From the NCBI GenBank assembly GCA_002482005.1, contig DLFD01000069.1, positions 62,001-126,000 of the forward strand: a DNA stretch of 64,000 bases, read 5' to 3'. The DNA comes from Lachnospiraceae bacterium UBA7729 (GTDB lineage: Bacteria > Bacillota > Clostridia > Lachnospirales > Lachnospiraceae). A model generated the notes under the pieces. The model saw only the letters and a list, made by a program, of their open reading frames with translations, searched no databases and was not told the origin of the DNA. Position numbers and translations under genes: made by a program. This document shows, one piece after another, positions 16,040-25,474 of the stretch (its first letter is position 1; the number at the start of each line of letters is the position of its first letter).

Positions 16040-18358
16040 TTGACTTCCGGAAGAATCAGAAAAAAGAAAAAAAGAGAACGGATTTTTTCAAAAGGAATGC
16101 AGAGGAGGCTTTCGGCCGTATTTGCATTCATTTTGTTATGTATGGGGATTCTGCTGTTTCGGATCACATTCGTGACCGCAACGAGAGGGAACAAGTACTC
16201 CAAGCAGGTGCTGTCGCAGCAGACTTATGATTCCAGGACGATCCCGGCGAGAAGAGGACAGATCATCGACGCCAACGGAATCGTGATGGCGAAGAGCGAG
16301 AGAAGGTATAACGTCATACTCGACTGCTATGCCATCAACTCGGAACCGGAGTACCTGCAGCCGACGATCGATGCGGTGTCCTCTGTCTTCGGGATCGACA
16401 AGGATAAAGTGCGCGGGGTCATATCCGATGAATCGACCAAAGATTCCCGCTACCAAGTGATCCTGGAAAAGATCACGAAGGAAGAGAAAGACGAGTTTGA
16501 GGCTTACCAGGACGGAGACGACCTGAGCAGGGACAGCGGGATGTCGGAGAAGGAACTCGAGGAGGCAAGGGCAGAAAGAGCGGACATACAAGGTGTCTGG
16601 TTTGAGGAAGTCTTTGTACGCTCCTATCCGAACAAGACGCTTGCGGCGAATGTCGTAGGATTTTCCAATGACATAGGAGACGGCATCACCGGGATCGAGA
16701 ACTACTATGATACGACGCTTACCGGAACTGACGGAAGACAGTTCGGATTCCTCAACAGCAATTCGGACTTCGAGCGTCAGACGGTGGAACCTGATAATGG
16801 AAAGACGGTCCAGCTGACTCTGGATATGAACATCCAGCAGATCGTGCAGGACCAGATCGACGCCTTTGACAAGGAGTACGGAACAGAGAGCTCCGACATG
16901 AAGGGGGCAAAGAACATCGGGGTCGTGGTCATGGACCCGAATTCAGGCAGTATCCTGGCAATGGCGTCCAACCATGAATATGATCTCAACAATCCTTATG
17001 CAGGTTTCACCAAGGGCGAGATCAAGAAGATGGGCGAGGATGCATACGTCAAGGCGCTGAACAAAAACTGGGAGAATTTCTGTGTTTCCGAGAGCTATGA
17101 GCCCGGTTCGGTCGTGAAGCCGATCACGGTGGCTTCCGCCCTTGAGGACGGCGCCGTACATGACGGCGACCATTACTACTGCGGAGGCTCGCTCCTGATC
17201 ACGGACACCACCATCAACTGCGACAATATCTACGGACACGGGGATGAGACTCTGGAATATGCGATCGTCAATTCCTGCAACGTCGCTCTGATGCAGGTCG
17301 GCGCGAAGCTGGGCGTCCGCAGGTTCGTACAGTACCAGAAAGATTTCGGCTTCGGAAGACAGACTGGCATCGATCTTCCGAATGAGAACTCGGGAGTCGT
17401 CTACGGAGACGACAAGATGCATGAAGTTGAGCTGGCTACCTGCTCTTTCGGACAGGGCTTTACCGTGAACATGGTCCAGGAAGCCGCGGCATTCTCAACA
17501 GTCGTCAACGGCGGGTACTATTACCAGCCGCACGTCGTCGGAGCGATCCTCAATGACGACGGGACAACGTCATCCACGGTCGAGCCGCTGGTGCTCCGGC
17601 AGCCCATCTCCTCGGAAGTCTCCCGTACTGTGAGGGGCTACCTTCACACGGCGGTTGAGGAAGGGACCGGAAGAAAGTCCAGGGTCCCGGGCTATCGGAC
17701 CGGGGGAAAGACTGGAACTGCAGAGAAGATCGATCCGGAGACCGGTACCAGATGGAAGGGAAAGTACCTTGTCTCTTTCATCGGCGCAGCTCCGATCGAT
17801 GATCCGAAAGTCGTTATCTACTGTGTCGTCGACGAACCGAATGTGGAAGAGCAGGCGGATTCTTCCTATCCGCAGACGCTTTTCCGCAAGATCGCCACGG
17901 AAGTCTATCCTTATCTTGGCCTCTATCCGACCGAGCCGGTGACCGACCAGCTGCTCATGGAGCTTGGCATCACCAAGGACGAGACGGTTGAAAATGAGAT
18001 CAAGAGTGCCTATTTCCAGTGCTTCGGGGCAGACGGAACGCTCTACAACGATGCGGCCGTCAACGCGAAGGGAGAGGTTGTCGACAGCGACGGCAACGTG
18101 ATCGACGGAGTCAAGGTTGATGTCGATGCAAGTACCGTAACCGATGCCAAGGGCAATGTGATAGAAGTTGATATGTCCGCCCTGAAGGAAGAGCGGGCAA
18201 AGTCAACGGTGGCGGACAATCCGGACATCGCCGCTCCGCCGACTCAGGATGCCGGTGATGATACAGATGATTCCACCTGGAGCGGGGCGGAAGCTGCCGA
18301 TGAAGCTGCAGCGGAAGACGGAGATGCTTCCGGAGTGATCGCCGGAGCAGGAGCCTGA
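16040..18358 (+). CDS. ftsI: Division penicillin-binding transpeptidase (FtsI/PBP2B/SpoVD class)
   Basis: This class B PBP crosslinks septal peptidoglycan. The 772-residue protein has a basic N-terminus, one membrane helix (about 24-44), a PBP dimer domain (PARRGQIIDANGIVMA) and a transpeptidase domain with SxxK (GSVVKPI), SxN (NSCN) and KTG (GGKTGTAEK). No PASTA domain follows. A C-terminal extension has two halves: a G-N-V-I/D-G module resembling the end of FtsQ, then an Ala/Asp/Glu-rich tail. The start is a TTG with a weak upstream site; a downstream ATG at 16097 lacks spacing for its AAAGGA, so the start is uncertain. Context supports vegetative septation, though a SpoVD role is not excluded. 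Confidence 0.92.
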   Translation: MTSGRIRKKKKRERIFSKGMQRRLSAVFAFILLCMGILLFRITFVTATRGNKYSKQVLSQQTYDSRTIPARRGQIIDANGIVMAKSERRYNVILDCYAINSEPEYLQPTIDAVSSVFGIDKDKVRGVISDESTKDSRYQVILEKITKEEKDEFEAYQDGDDLSRDSGMSEKELEEARAERADIQGVWFEEVFVRSYPNKTLAANVVGFSNDIGDGITGIENYYDTTLTGTDGRQFGFLNSNSDFERQTVEPDNGKTVQLTLDMNIQQIVQDQIDAFDKEYGTESSDMKGAKNIGVVVMDPNSGSILAMASNHEYDLNNPYAGFTKGEIKKMGEDAYVKALNKNWENFCVSESYEPGSVVKPITVASALEDGAVHDGDHYYCGGSLLITDTTINCDNIYGHGDETLEYAIVNSCNVALMQVGAKLGVRRFVQYQKDFGFGRQTGIDLPNENSGVVYGDDKMHEVELATCSFGQGFTVNMVQEAAAFSTVVNGGYYYQPHVVGAILNDDGTTSSTVEPLVLRQPISSEVSRTVRGYLHTAVEEGTGRKSRVPGYRTGGKTGTAEKIDPETGTRWKGKYLVSFIGAAPIDDPKVVIYCVVDEPNVEEQADSSYPQTLFRKIATEVYPYLGLYPTEPVTDQLLMELGITKDETVENEIKSAYFQCFGADGTLYNDAAVNAKGEVVDSDGNVIDGVKVDVDASTVTDAKGNVIEVDMSALKEERAKSTVADNPDIAAPPTQDAGDDTDDSTWSGAEAADEAAAEDGDASGVIAGAGA

Positions 18359-18375
18359 TATAGGAGGAAACCGAG

Positions 18376-19347
18376 ATGACGCTTAGCCTTGATACCATTC
18401 TTGCCGTATTTATCTCATTCGTGATAACGGCTGTGCTGTGTCCGATCCTGATCCCGTTTCTGATCCGGCTGAAGGTCGGACAGACCGAGAGGGTGGAGGG
18501 AGTGAAGAGCCACCTCAAGAAAGCAGGGACGCCGACCATGGGCGGCATTGCGATCCTTTTGTCCGTGATCGTGACTTCCCTGATCTTTACATCCCGCTAT
18601 CCAAGGATCGTCCCGATCCTGATCCTGACGGCTGGTTTCGGCGTCATCGGCTTCATCGACGATTATCTCAAGGTCGTGAAGAGAAAGTCGGACGGCCTTC
18701 TTCCGAAGCAGAAGATGGCTCTTCAGATCGTGGTCACGACCATCTTTGTCATCTTTCTGTGGGTGAAAGACCCTGCATGCTTTGATTTCCTGATCCCATT
18801 CACGGAAGGGAAGATCATCTCGGGAACAGGAGTCAGGATCTTCGGGACCATCCTTTCTTACTTCGCCATCATCGGAACCGTCAACGGCGTGAACTTCACG
18901 GACGGTCTGGACGGACTTGCGTCCTCCGTCACGGCGGCTGTGGCAGTATTCTTCACCTACGCCTCCATGACTCTGGGCGGACAGATCGAGCCGTTCACCG
19001 CTGCAGTCTTCGGAGCGCTGATCGGATTCCTTCTGTATAATGTCCATCCGGCAAAGGTCTTCATGGGGGACACCGGATCTCTTGCGCTTGGCGGCTTTGT
19101 CGCCGGCTGCGCCTACGCACTGAAGATGCCGGTCTTCATCCTGATCGTCGGCCTGATCTATCTGATCGAAGTCCTTTCTGTCATCATCCAGGTGACCTAC
19201 TTCAGAAAGACCGGAGGAAAGCGGTTCTTCCGTATGGCTCCGATCCATCATCACTTTGAGCTGAGCGGATGGTCCGAGACCAAGGTCGTCGGAGTCTTCA
19301 CGATCGCAACGATCCTTCTGTGCCTTCTGGCCTGCATCCGCCTGTGA
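18376..19347 (+). CDS. mraY: Phospho-N-acetylmuramoyl-pentapeptide transferase MraY
   Basis: MraY transfers phospho-MurNAc-pentapeptide to undecaprenyl phosphate, making lipid I in the membrane. The 323-residue polytopic protein shows KAGTPTMGG, GFIDDYLKV, VNFTDGLDGLA, VFMGDTGSLALG and APIHHHFELSGW, which include the catalytic Asp and His residues. A TAGGAGG site lies just upstream, 17 bp after the transpeptidase gene. murE, murF and ftsW do not accompany it here. Confidence 0.97.
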   Translation: MTLSLDTILAVFISFVITAVLCPILIPFLIRLKVGQTERVEGVKSHLKKAGTPTMGGIAILLSVIVTSLIFTSRYPRIVPILILTAGFGVIGFIDDYLKVVKRKSDGLLPKQKMALQIVVTTIFVIFLWVKDPACFDFLIPFTEGKIISGTGVRIFGTILSYFAIIGTVNGVNFTDGLDGLASSVTAAVAVFFTYASMTLGGQIEPFTAAVFGALIGFLLYNVHPAKVFMGDTGSLALGGFVAGCAYALKMPVFILIVGLIYLIEVLSVIIQVTYFRKTGGKRFFRMAPIHHHFELSGWSETKVVGVFTIATILLCLLACIRL

Positions 19348-19441
19348 CGGACAGAAGCGCGGAACCTGATCTGACAGAAACCTGCCGCAGAAGATCCGAC
19401 AGGCACTTAACGGAAAGCCGCATCTGCGGCGGAGGAGGAAA

Positions 19442-20824
19442 ATGATGGAACTGAAAGGAAAGAAAGTCCTTGTATTCGGAGCAGGAAAGAGCGGGATCGG
19501 ATCGGTCTCTCTTCTTCGGAAGGCCGGAGCAAAGCCGGTCCTTTATGACGGCAATGATAAACTGGACGTTTCTGCACTTCGCGGGAATTTTCCTGCAGAT
19601 GCGGATATCGAAGTTGTTCTCGGCGAGCTGAAGGACAGCCTGATCAGCAGCATCGACCTCTGCGTCATGAGCCCGGGAGTCCCGACTGACATCGATCCCG
19701 TGAACCGCATCCGCAGAGCCTCCGTACCGGTCATCGGTGAGATCGAGCTCGCCTATGCCTGCTCGAAGGGCGATGTCATGGCGGTCACCGGCACGAACGG
19801 AAAGACGACCACGGTCACCCTTCTGGGAGAGATCATGAAGCGCCATCTCGGCGGGGACCGAGTCTTCGTGGTCGGCAACATCGGAAATCCGTATACGGAT
19901 GCAGCGCCTGAGACGAAGGAAGACTCCGTGGCAGTTGCCGAGATCAGCTCCTTCCAGCTTGAGACCATCGATACTTTCCACCCGCACATCTCCGCTATCA
20001 CGAATATCACACCGGACCATCTGAACCGTCACCATACGATGGAAGAATACATCCGGGTGAAGGAGAGCATCACGAAGAATCAGACGGCGGATGATTTTGT
20101 GGTCCTGAATTATGAGGATGAGGTGCTCCGCAGATTCGGGGAGTCTCTTGGGAGCAGGGTCCATGTGAAGTATTTCTCCAGTAAAAGGATCCTTGAGGAC
20201 GGCATGTATCTTGACGGGGACGTGCTGAAGATCGCCGATGCGGAGAAAAAGACGGTCACGGATGTCATCAATATCCATGATCAGAGCCTGCTCGGGGCCC
20301 ACAACTATGAGAACATCTCAACCGCTGTGCTCTGCGCCGTCTGCGCGGGTGTCCCGCTTGACGAGATCCGGGAGGTGCTCAGAAGCTTCAAGGCGGTAGA
20401 ACACAGGATCGAGTTCGTGAAGGAAGTCCGGGGAGTGGCTTACTATAATGATTCCAAGGGAACCAATCCGGATGCGGCCATCCGCGCCGTCCTGGCCATG
20501 GACCGCCCGACGGTCCTGATCGGAGGCGGCTACGACAAGGAAAGTACCTACGACGAATGGATCGAAAGCTTCCGGGGCAAGGTAAAGGACCTGGTCCTGA
20601 TCGGACAGACGAAGGAAGCGATCGCGGAGTGCGCGAAAAAACACGGCTTTACGAACGTCTATCTGTGCGATACCTTCCGCGAAGCTTTTGACAAGTGCGT
20701 ATCCCTGGCCCAGCCGGGCGATGCGGTCCTGCTCTCGCCTGCATGCGCAAGCTGGGGCATGTTCCGGAACTATGAGGAACGCGGCAGAATCTTCAAGGAA
20801 TATGTCAGAGGAGTTTCAGAGTGA
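19442..20824 (+). CDS. murD: UDP-N-acetylmuramoylalanine-D-glutamate ligase MurD
   Basis: MurD adds D-Glu to UDP-MurNAc-L-Ala in the cytosol. The 460-residue protein has the N-terminal nucleotide-binding GAGKSGIGS motif, the ATP loop VTGTNGKTTTVTLLGE, the middle motif NITPDHLNRH, and C-terminal YYNDSKGTNPDA and LLSPACASWGMF. The ATG follows GGAGGAGG, which sits directly behind a small GCCGC/GCGGC hairpin (19417-19430) that might affect access of ribosomes. Its TGA overlaps the GTG of ftsQ by 4 bp, so murD runs directly into ftsQ without the ftsW and murG genes often found between them. Confidence 0.97.
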   Translation: MMELKGKKVLVFGAGKSGIGSVSLLRKAGAKPVLYDGNDKLDVSALRGNFPADADIEVVLGELKDSLISSIDLCVMSPGVPTDIDPVNRIRRASVPVIGEIELAYACSKGDVMAVTGTNGKTTTVTLLGEIMKRHLGGDRVFVVGNIGNPYTDAAPETKEDSVAVAEISSFQLETIDTFHPHISAITNITPDHLNRHHTMEEYIRVKESITKNQTADDFVVLNYEDEVLRRFGESLGSRVHVKYFSSKRILEDGMYLDGDVLKIADAEKKTVTDVINIHDQSLLGAHNYENISTAVLCAVCAGVPLDEIREVLRSFKAVEHRIEFVKEVRGVAYYNDSKGTNPDAAIRAVLAMDRPTVLIGGGYDKESTYDEWIESFRGKVKDLVLIGQTKEAIAECAKKHGFTNVYLCDTFREAFDKCVSLAQPGDAVLLSPACASWGMFRNYEERGRIFKEYVRGVSE

Positions 20825-21984
20825 ACAGAATCCTTCGTACAATCGTAATCCTGCTGGCAGTTTTAGCCGCCGCCGCCCTGATCCTTGTGTACGGATTCCG
20901 GATCCGGACAGTTGCGGTCGAGGGAAATGAGCGTTACCCGGCAGAGGAGATCAGCAGCGATCTTATGAGCACCAGCCTTCTGCAGAATACCCTGTATTTT
21001 GCATGGAGGTACAGGAGTGCCGTTCCTTCGCCGGACGCTCCGTATCTGACATCGGTCAGGGCAAAGATCCTGTCCCCGACATCCGTGAAGATCTCGGTGA
21101 CGGAAAGCACCCTGATCGGCCGGGTCCAGTATGACGGGCAGAATGTATACTTTGATGAGGACGGGATCGTCCAGATGATCACGGATGAGGTGCGGCCGGG
21201 CATACCGCTCGTCACGGGAGTGAGCCTGCAGAAGCCGACCCTCTACCAGAAACTGTCCATGGACAATGCCTCGACCCTGAGGACCATGCTCAGTGTGACA
21301 CAGCTCCTGATCCAGGCGGATTTCATACCGGACAGTGTCACATTTGACGAAAGCGGGAACATGACCCTGAGGTTCGGAAGCGTCGCGGTCCGGCTGGGAC
21401 AGGATGAATATCTGGAAGAGAAGATTGCCAATCTGGTCCAGATCTATCCGCAGATCTCATCCGAAAGCGGAACCCTGAACATGGAAGGCTTCACGGGAAA
21501 GAATTCCAGCATCACCTTCCGGCGCTCGTCCGATGCCACGGATGAGAGCGAGACCGAGGGAGATATGAGCGAGATCCTGGCGGGCGCCGGGGCAGGAAGC
21601 GGGGACGCGGAAGAGGATTCAGGCGAGGCAGCTGCGGAGGAAAGTCCGGACGACGGCAGTCAGCCGGAAGCGGCAGCAGAAGGCGCCGGAGATCAGTCCG
21701 GCCAGAATGCAGCGGAAGGCGGAGAGGCAGCAGACGACGGAAGCCAGCCGGACGGGGAAGCCGGAGACTCAGGGGACCAGGAAGAGGACCAGCAGAGCGT
21801 TGGAAGCGGCGTTATGGCATTCGACAGCAGCGGAACGCTTCATTATGATGCCAGGATCGTGAACGGCCAGGTCGTGGATGCATCAGGCAATCCGATCGAT
21901 GGCTGCACGGTTGATGAGAATGGAAACATCAAGGATGCTTTCTGGAACGTGATCGACCCGGTCACCGGGCAGAATGTCCAGTAA
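20821..21984 (+). CDS. ftsQ: Cell division protein FtsQ/DivIB
   Basis: FtsQ/DivIB links the cytoplasmic ring to septal synthesis. The 387-residue protein has a short cytoplasmic end, one membrane helix (about 7-25), a POTRA domain (RTVAVEGNERYPAEEI) and a beta domain to about residue 235. An acidic Gly/Ala/Glu/Asp-rich tract (about 240-330) follows, then a terminal module (GTLHYDARIVNGQVVDASG, then IDG and NVIDP) that resembles the C-terminus of the transpeptidase encoded three genes upstream. It is longer than usual FtsQ because of these additions. GTG start within the 4-bp overlap with murD. Confidence 0.9.
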   Translation: MNRILRTIVILLAVLAAAALILVYGFRIRTVAVEGNERYPAEEISSDLMSTSLLQNTLYFAWRYRSAVPSPDAPYLTSVRAKILSPTSVKISVTESTLIGRVQYDGQNVYFDEDGIVQMITDEVRPGIPLVTGVSLQKPTLYQKLSMDNASTLRTMLSVTQLLIQADFIPDSVTFDESGNMTLRFGSVAVRLGQDEYLEEKIANLVQIYPQISSESGTLNMEGFTGKNSSITFRRSSDATDESETEGDMSEILAGAGAGSGDAEEDSGEAAAEESPDDGSQPEAAAEGAGDQSGQNAAEGGEAADDGSQPDGEAGDSGDQEEDQQSVGSGVMAFDSSGTLHYDARIVNGQVVDASGNPIDGCTVDENGNIKDAFWNVIDPVTGQNVQ

Positions 21985-22035
21985 TGCCGGCGCTACCTGA
22001 GGGATACGGAGGCAGGCCGGACAGGCAGATAAGGC

Positions 22036-22064
22036 TTGCAATATCGCCGGAAACCACTTATATT
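22036..22064 (+). promoter_or_regulatory. Promoter upstream of ftsZ
   Basis: TTGCAA (22036-22041), a 17-base spacer and TATATT (22059-22064) form a good vegetative promoter inside the 167-bp ftsQ-ftsZ gap. The -10 matches TATAAT at five of six positions. It would allow ftsZ expression independent of the mraZ promoter. Confidence 0.7.
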
Positions 22065-22151
22065 TAAGAAGATATGGGCAATCCCCATGCAGGGACCTCA
22101 ATACTTCCGATTCCGTTTTCGCGGAACTGATGATACAAGGAGGAGAATTCA

Positions 22152-23348
22152 GTGTTAGAGATCATGTCTAATGATTCCGAGCCGGGAGCACGGATCATCG
22201 TCATCGGCGTCGGCGGAGCCGGCAATAATGCAGTCAACCGGATGGTAGACGATACGATCGCCGGTGTTGAGTTCATCGGGGTCAATACAGATAAGCAGGC
22301 GCTTGCAATGTCCAAGGCGCCGACCGTGATCCAGATCGGTGAGAAGATCACCAAGGGACTCGGCGCAGGAGCAAGGCCGGAAGTCGGAGAGCAGGCTGCC
22401 GAAGAGAGTACGGAAGATATCAGGAATGCAGTCCAGGGCGCCGATATGGTGTTCGTGACCTGCGGCATGGGCGGCGGAACCGGGACAGGTGCGGCTCCTG
22501 TCATCGCAGGAGTTGCCAAGGAGATGGGCATCCTCACGGTAGGCGTTGTCACGAAGCCTTTCCGCTTCGAAGGCAAAGTCCGTATGACCAATGCCCTGAA
22601 TGGGATCGAGAGACTGAAAGAGAACGTCGATACCCTGATCGTCATTCCGAATGACAAGCTTCTCGAGGTCGTTGACAGAAGGACCACCATGCCGGAAGCT
22701 TTCAAGAAGGCAGACGAAGTCCTTCAGCAGGCGGTATCCGGGATCACGGACCTGATCAATCTGCCGGCTCTGATCAACCTCGACTTTGCGGATGTCCGCA
22801 CGGTCATGGAGGACAAGGGCATCGCCCACATCGGCATCGGTCAGGCGAAGGGAGACGACAAGGCGATCGAAGCTGTCAAGATGGCAGTCGAGAGCCCGCT
22901 GCTTGAGACCACTATCGAAGGCGCTACCAACATCATCATCAATGTCAGCGGCGATATCAGCCTGATGGATGCAAACGATGCTGCAAGCTATGTACAGGAG
23001 CTTGCAGGTGATAATGCCAATATCATCTTCGGCGCTATGTATGATGATACCTATGCGGATGAGTGCAGCATCACCGTCATCGCTACCGGTATCGAGGACC
23101 CGAATGAGGAACAGGGTTCCCTTCTCGGGCTTCATCAGAAGCCGGCAGCACCTGTTCAGCAGTCAGGGACTGATTTCCGCTTCCGCAAGAGCGAGACCAG
23201 GCCGAAGAACGGATTCACTTTCCAGCGTCCGGTACAGACCGCTCCGAAGGCTCCGACTATCCCGACTCAGAGCGCGACCCTGAAGACTCCTACCAGCAAG
23301 GTTACCCCGCAGGATATCCAGATCCCGGATTTCCTGAGAAGAACCTGA
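22152..23348 (+). CDS. ftsZ: Cell division protein FtsZ
   Basis: FtsZ is the tubulin-like GTPase that forms the division ring. The 398-residue protein has VIGVGGAGNNAVNRM, GVNTDKQAL, the tubulin signature GMGGGTGTGAAPVIA (near residue 105), the T7 loop NLDFADVRTVM and the C-terminal anchor peptide QIPDFLRR, which binds FtsA/SepF-type partners. The GTG start is set by AGGAGGAG with a 6-base gap; the in-frame ATG at 22164 is too far away. A promoter precedes it and an intrinsic terminator follows, so it ends the cluster. Confidence 0.98.
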   Translation: MLEIMSNDSEPGARIIVIGVGGAGNNAVNRMVDDTIAGVEFIGVNTDKQALAMSKAPTVIQIGEKITKGLGAGARPEVGEQAAEESTEDIRNAVQGADMVFVTCGMGGGTGTGAAPVIAGVAKEMGILTVGVVTKPFRFEGKVRMTNALNGIERLKENVDTLIVIPNDKLLEVVDRRTTMPEAFKKADEVLQQAVSGITDLINLPALINLDFADVRTVMEDKGIAHIGIGQAKGDDKAIEAVKMAVESPLLETTIEGATNIIINVSGDISLMDANDAASYVQELAGDNANIIFGAMYDDTYADECSITVIATGIEDPNEEQGSLLGLHQKPAAPVQQSGTDFRFRKSETRPKNGFTFQRPVQTAPKAPTIPTQSATLKTPTSKVTPQDIQIPDFLRRT

Positions 23349-23371
23349 AAAGAGAACTGAATCATGTGAAG

Positions 23372-23403
23372 GCCTCCGACGGTTCTGCCGGAGGCTTTCT
23401 TTA
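23372..23403 (+). terminator. Intrinsic terminator after ftsZ
   Basis: GCCTCCG (23372-23378) pairs with CGGAGGC (23389-23395) around a 10-base loop, followed by TTTCTTTAT. Confidence 0.8.
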
Positions 23404-23438
23404 TCCGCATCAGGAGCTGGAGCAGAAGGGAGGATATT

Positions 23439-24371
23439 TTGGCTGATACAGAGAAGAGCAGCAGGATGGCTGCAGACGTAAGAAAGGAATATGAGATCAC
23501 CGGACATACCCGCTTCGGAGGACTGCTCGGAAGCCCGGTCGCGCACAGCATCTCCCCTCAGATGCACAACTACAGCTTCCGGAAACTGGGGATAGACTGC
23601 GTCTATCTCTGCTTTGAGGTGCAGCCGGACAGGCTGGGGGATACGGTGCGTACGTTCCGGGAACTCGGCGCTTTCGGGTTTAACCTGACCATGCCGGACA
23701 AGCAGTACGTTCTGGAATATCTTGACGATCTGTCACCGGCAGCCCGCATGATCGGAGCAGTGAACACCGTCGTGAATGAGGAAGGCAGACTGATCGGCCA
23801 TAACACCGATGGCTACGGCTATATGGAGTCCATGCGCCAGGCCGGCTTTGACGCTTCCGGAAAGGAGATGACCCTTCTCGGAGCGGGGGGAGCAGCCAGC
23901 GCCATAGCGGTGCAGGCTGCCCTCGACGGAGTGACAAAGCTTCATATCGCTAACAGAAAGTCCCGTTCCTGGCGTCATGCCGAGGAACTTGTGAAGACGA
24001 TCAATGAGAATACCTCCTGTCATGCGGACCTGACGGATCTTTCGGACCTCTCCGCCCTGAAGGAGAAGATCGGCTCTTCCTATCTGCTTACAAATGCGAC
24101 TTCCGTGGGAATGAAGAAGGGACCCGGGGATTCTGGCGGCGAGGACATGACTCCGGTTCCGGACACGTCTGTCTTCCGCCCGGACCTGGTGGTGTCCGAT
24201 GTCATCTATAATCCCAGAAAGACCCGGCTTCTCCGGGAGGCAGAGACAAAAGGCTGCCGGACATTCAATGGCATGTACATGCTGCTCTACCAGGGAGCAG
24301 AGGCATTCCGCCTCTGGACCGGGAAAGAGATGCCGGCGGATGAAGTGAAGGCAAGATATTTTGACAGATGA
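23439..24371 (+). CDS. aroE: Shikimate dehydrogenase AroE
   Basis: AroE reduces 3-dehydroshikimate to shikimate with NADPH in the chorismate pathway. The 310-residue protein has the substrate loop GSPVAHSISPQMHNYSF, NLTMPDKQYV (catalytic Lys), GAVNTVV, HNTDGYGYM and the nucleotide-binding LLGAGGAASAIAVQ. The TTG start lies six bases after AGGGAGG. The N-terminus carries about 20 extra residues before the core. The next gene, aroD, catalyses the preceding pathway step, so the two form a functional pair. Confidence 0.95.
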   Translation: MADTEKSSRMAADVRKEYEITGHTRFGGLLGSPVAHSISPQMHNYSFRKLGIDCVYLCFEVQPDRLGDTVRTFRELGAFGFNLTMPDKQYVLEYLDDLSPAARMIGAVNTVVNEEGRLIGHNTDGYGYMESMRQAGFDASGKEMTLLGAGGAASAIAVQAALDGVTKLHIANRKSRSWRHAEELVKTINENTSCHADLTDLSDLSALKEKIGSSYLLTNATSVGMKKGPGDSGGEDMTPVPDTSVFRPDLVVSDVIYNPRKTRLLREAETKGCRTFNGMYMLLYQGAEAFRLWTGKEMPADEVKARYFDR

Positions 24372-24381
24372 GGAGAACAGG

Positions 24382-25209
24382 ATGCCGGATATGACAAAAG
24401 CTCAAAAGCAGGGTCAGGCGATAGCGGTGTCAGGAGATCAGACACAGACCCGGATGACGGTGAAGATCGGGGACGTGGTCCTCGGCGACGGGGTTCCGAA
24501 GATCTGTGTCCCGGTTGCAGCAGAGAGCGGAGAGCAGCTGGAAGAGACACTGAAGAAACTTGAAAAGATGAGACCTTTGTATGATCTGGTGGAATTCCGG
24601 GCAGATATCTATCCGCTGAAAAGCGCTGATGAGATCCCGCAGATCCTCTGCAGGATCCGGGAAGCTTCCGGAAAGAAACCAGTCCTTTTCACCTTCCGGA
24701 CAAAGGCGGAAGGCGGGAAAAGGGAGATCACATTCGAGGACTACAGAGCCATGAACCTAAGGGCAGCGGAATGGGGGACGGACCTTGTCGATCTGCAGCT
24801 GGAACTTGTGAGCAGGGAAGATCCGGATGCTTCTCTCCTGAAACAGCTGCAGGGGACGGGAACCAGGGTGATCGGCTCCTTCCATGACTTCCATGGAACG
24901 CCTTCGGCCGATGAACTCGTCAGAAAGATGGTCCGGATGCAGATGATGGGATTTGACATCTCCAAGATCGCCGTCATGCCGAGAGACCGGGAAGACGTTC
25001 TGGAGCTTCTCTTTGCAAGCGTGCAGATGCAGGAGGACTGGGCAGACCGCCCGTACATCACGATGTCGATGGGAGAGACCGGGAAGGTCTCAAGGATCTC
25101 CGGGAGCTTTACAGGAAGCGCTGTCACATTTGCATCTCTTGACCGGGCATCGGCGCCGGGACAGGTCAGGGCGGATGCGATGAGACAGATCCTGGAAGAA
25201 CTGGGATAA
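24382..25209 (+). CDS. aroD: 3-dehydroquinate dehydratase, type I (AroD)
   Basis: Type I dehydroquinase converts 3-dehydroquinate to 3-dehydroshikimate through a Schiff base. The 275-residue protein shows the substrate-binding VEFRAD segment, the catalytic His in GSFHDF, the Schiff-base Lys in DISKIAVMPR and SMGETGKVSR. A frame opens earlier at 24361 inside aroE, but the ATG at 24382 follows GAGGAG at suitable spacing. It lies 10 bp after aroE and is surely cotranscribed. A weak hairpin terminator is found about 100 bp downstream. Confidence 0.95.
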   Translation: MPDMTKAQKQGQAIAVSGDQTQTRMTVKIGDVVLGDGVPKICVPVAAESGEQLEETLKKLEKMRPLYDLVEFRADIYPLKSADEIPQILCRIREASGKKPVLFTFRTKAEGGKREITFEDYRAMNLRAAEWGTDLVDLQLELVSREDPDASLLKQLQGTGTRVIGSFHDFHGTPSADELVRKMVRMQMMGFDISKIAVMPRDREDVLELLFASVQMQEDWADRPYITMSMGETGKVSRISGSFTGSAVTFASLDRASAPGQVRADAMRQILEELG

Positions 25210-25306
25210 GGAAAGATCCTTACGGGTCCATGCCTGCTCCTTCGCCGGGACACCCGGATGAAGAGGGAGGCAGCGGAGATACAGCATGCAGGGCAGAAAT
25301 CACGTA

Positions 25307-25342
25307 TGGGCTACAAAGAAAACGGAATGTAGCCCAATTTCT
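25307..25342 (+). terminator. Hairpin downstream of aroD, possible terminator
   Basis: TGGGCTACA (25307-25315) pairs perfectly with TGTAGCCCA (25328-25336). AGAAAT at 25295-25300 can add pairing with ATTTCT at 25337-25342 across a bulge. The U tract is poor, so it may be a leader or processing hairpin rather than a terminator. The rest of the 265-bp gap to the next gene shows nothing I can name. Confidence 0.5.
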
Positions 25343-25474
25343 GTCACGCCGAAATGGTTGTATTTTGCAAAAAAACGCCCTTTCCCTTACACTTTCACTT
25401 GTTACGGCGCAGTATGCAAAGCAGCAGAAACTGTAAATATAAAGACAGCTTTCACACGGAGTGGGGTGTAAGGT

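Noticed and set aside
16012..16230. Overlapping short frame at the start of the transpeptidase gene
   Set aside because: It is out of frame with the transpeptidase, stops after 72 codons and has no homology-like content.
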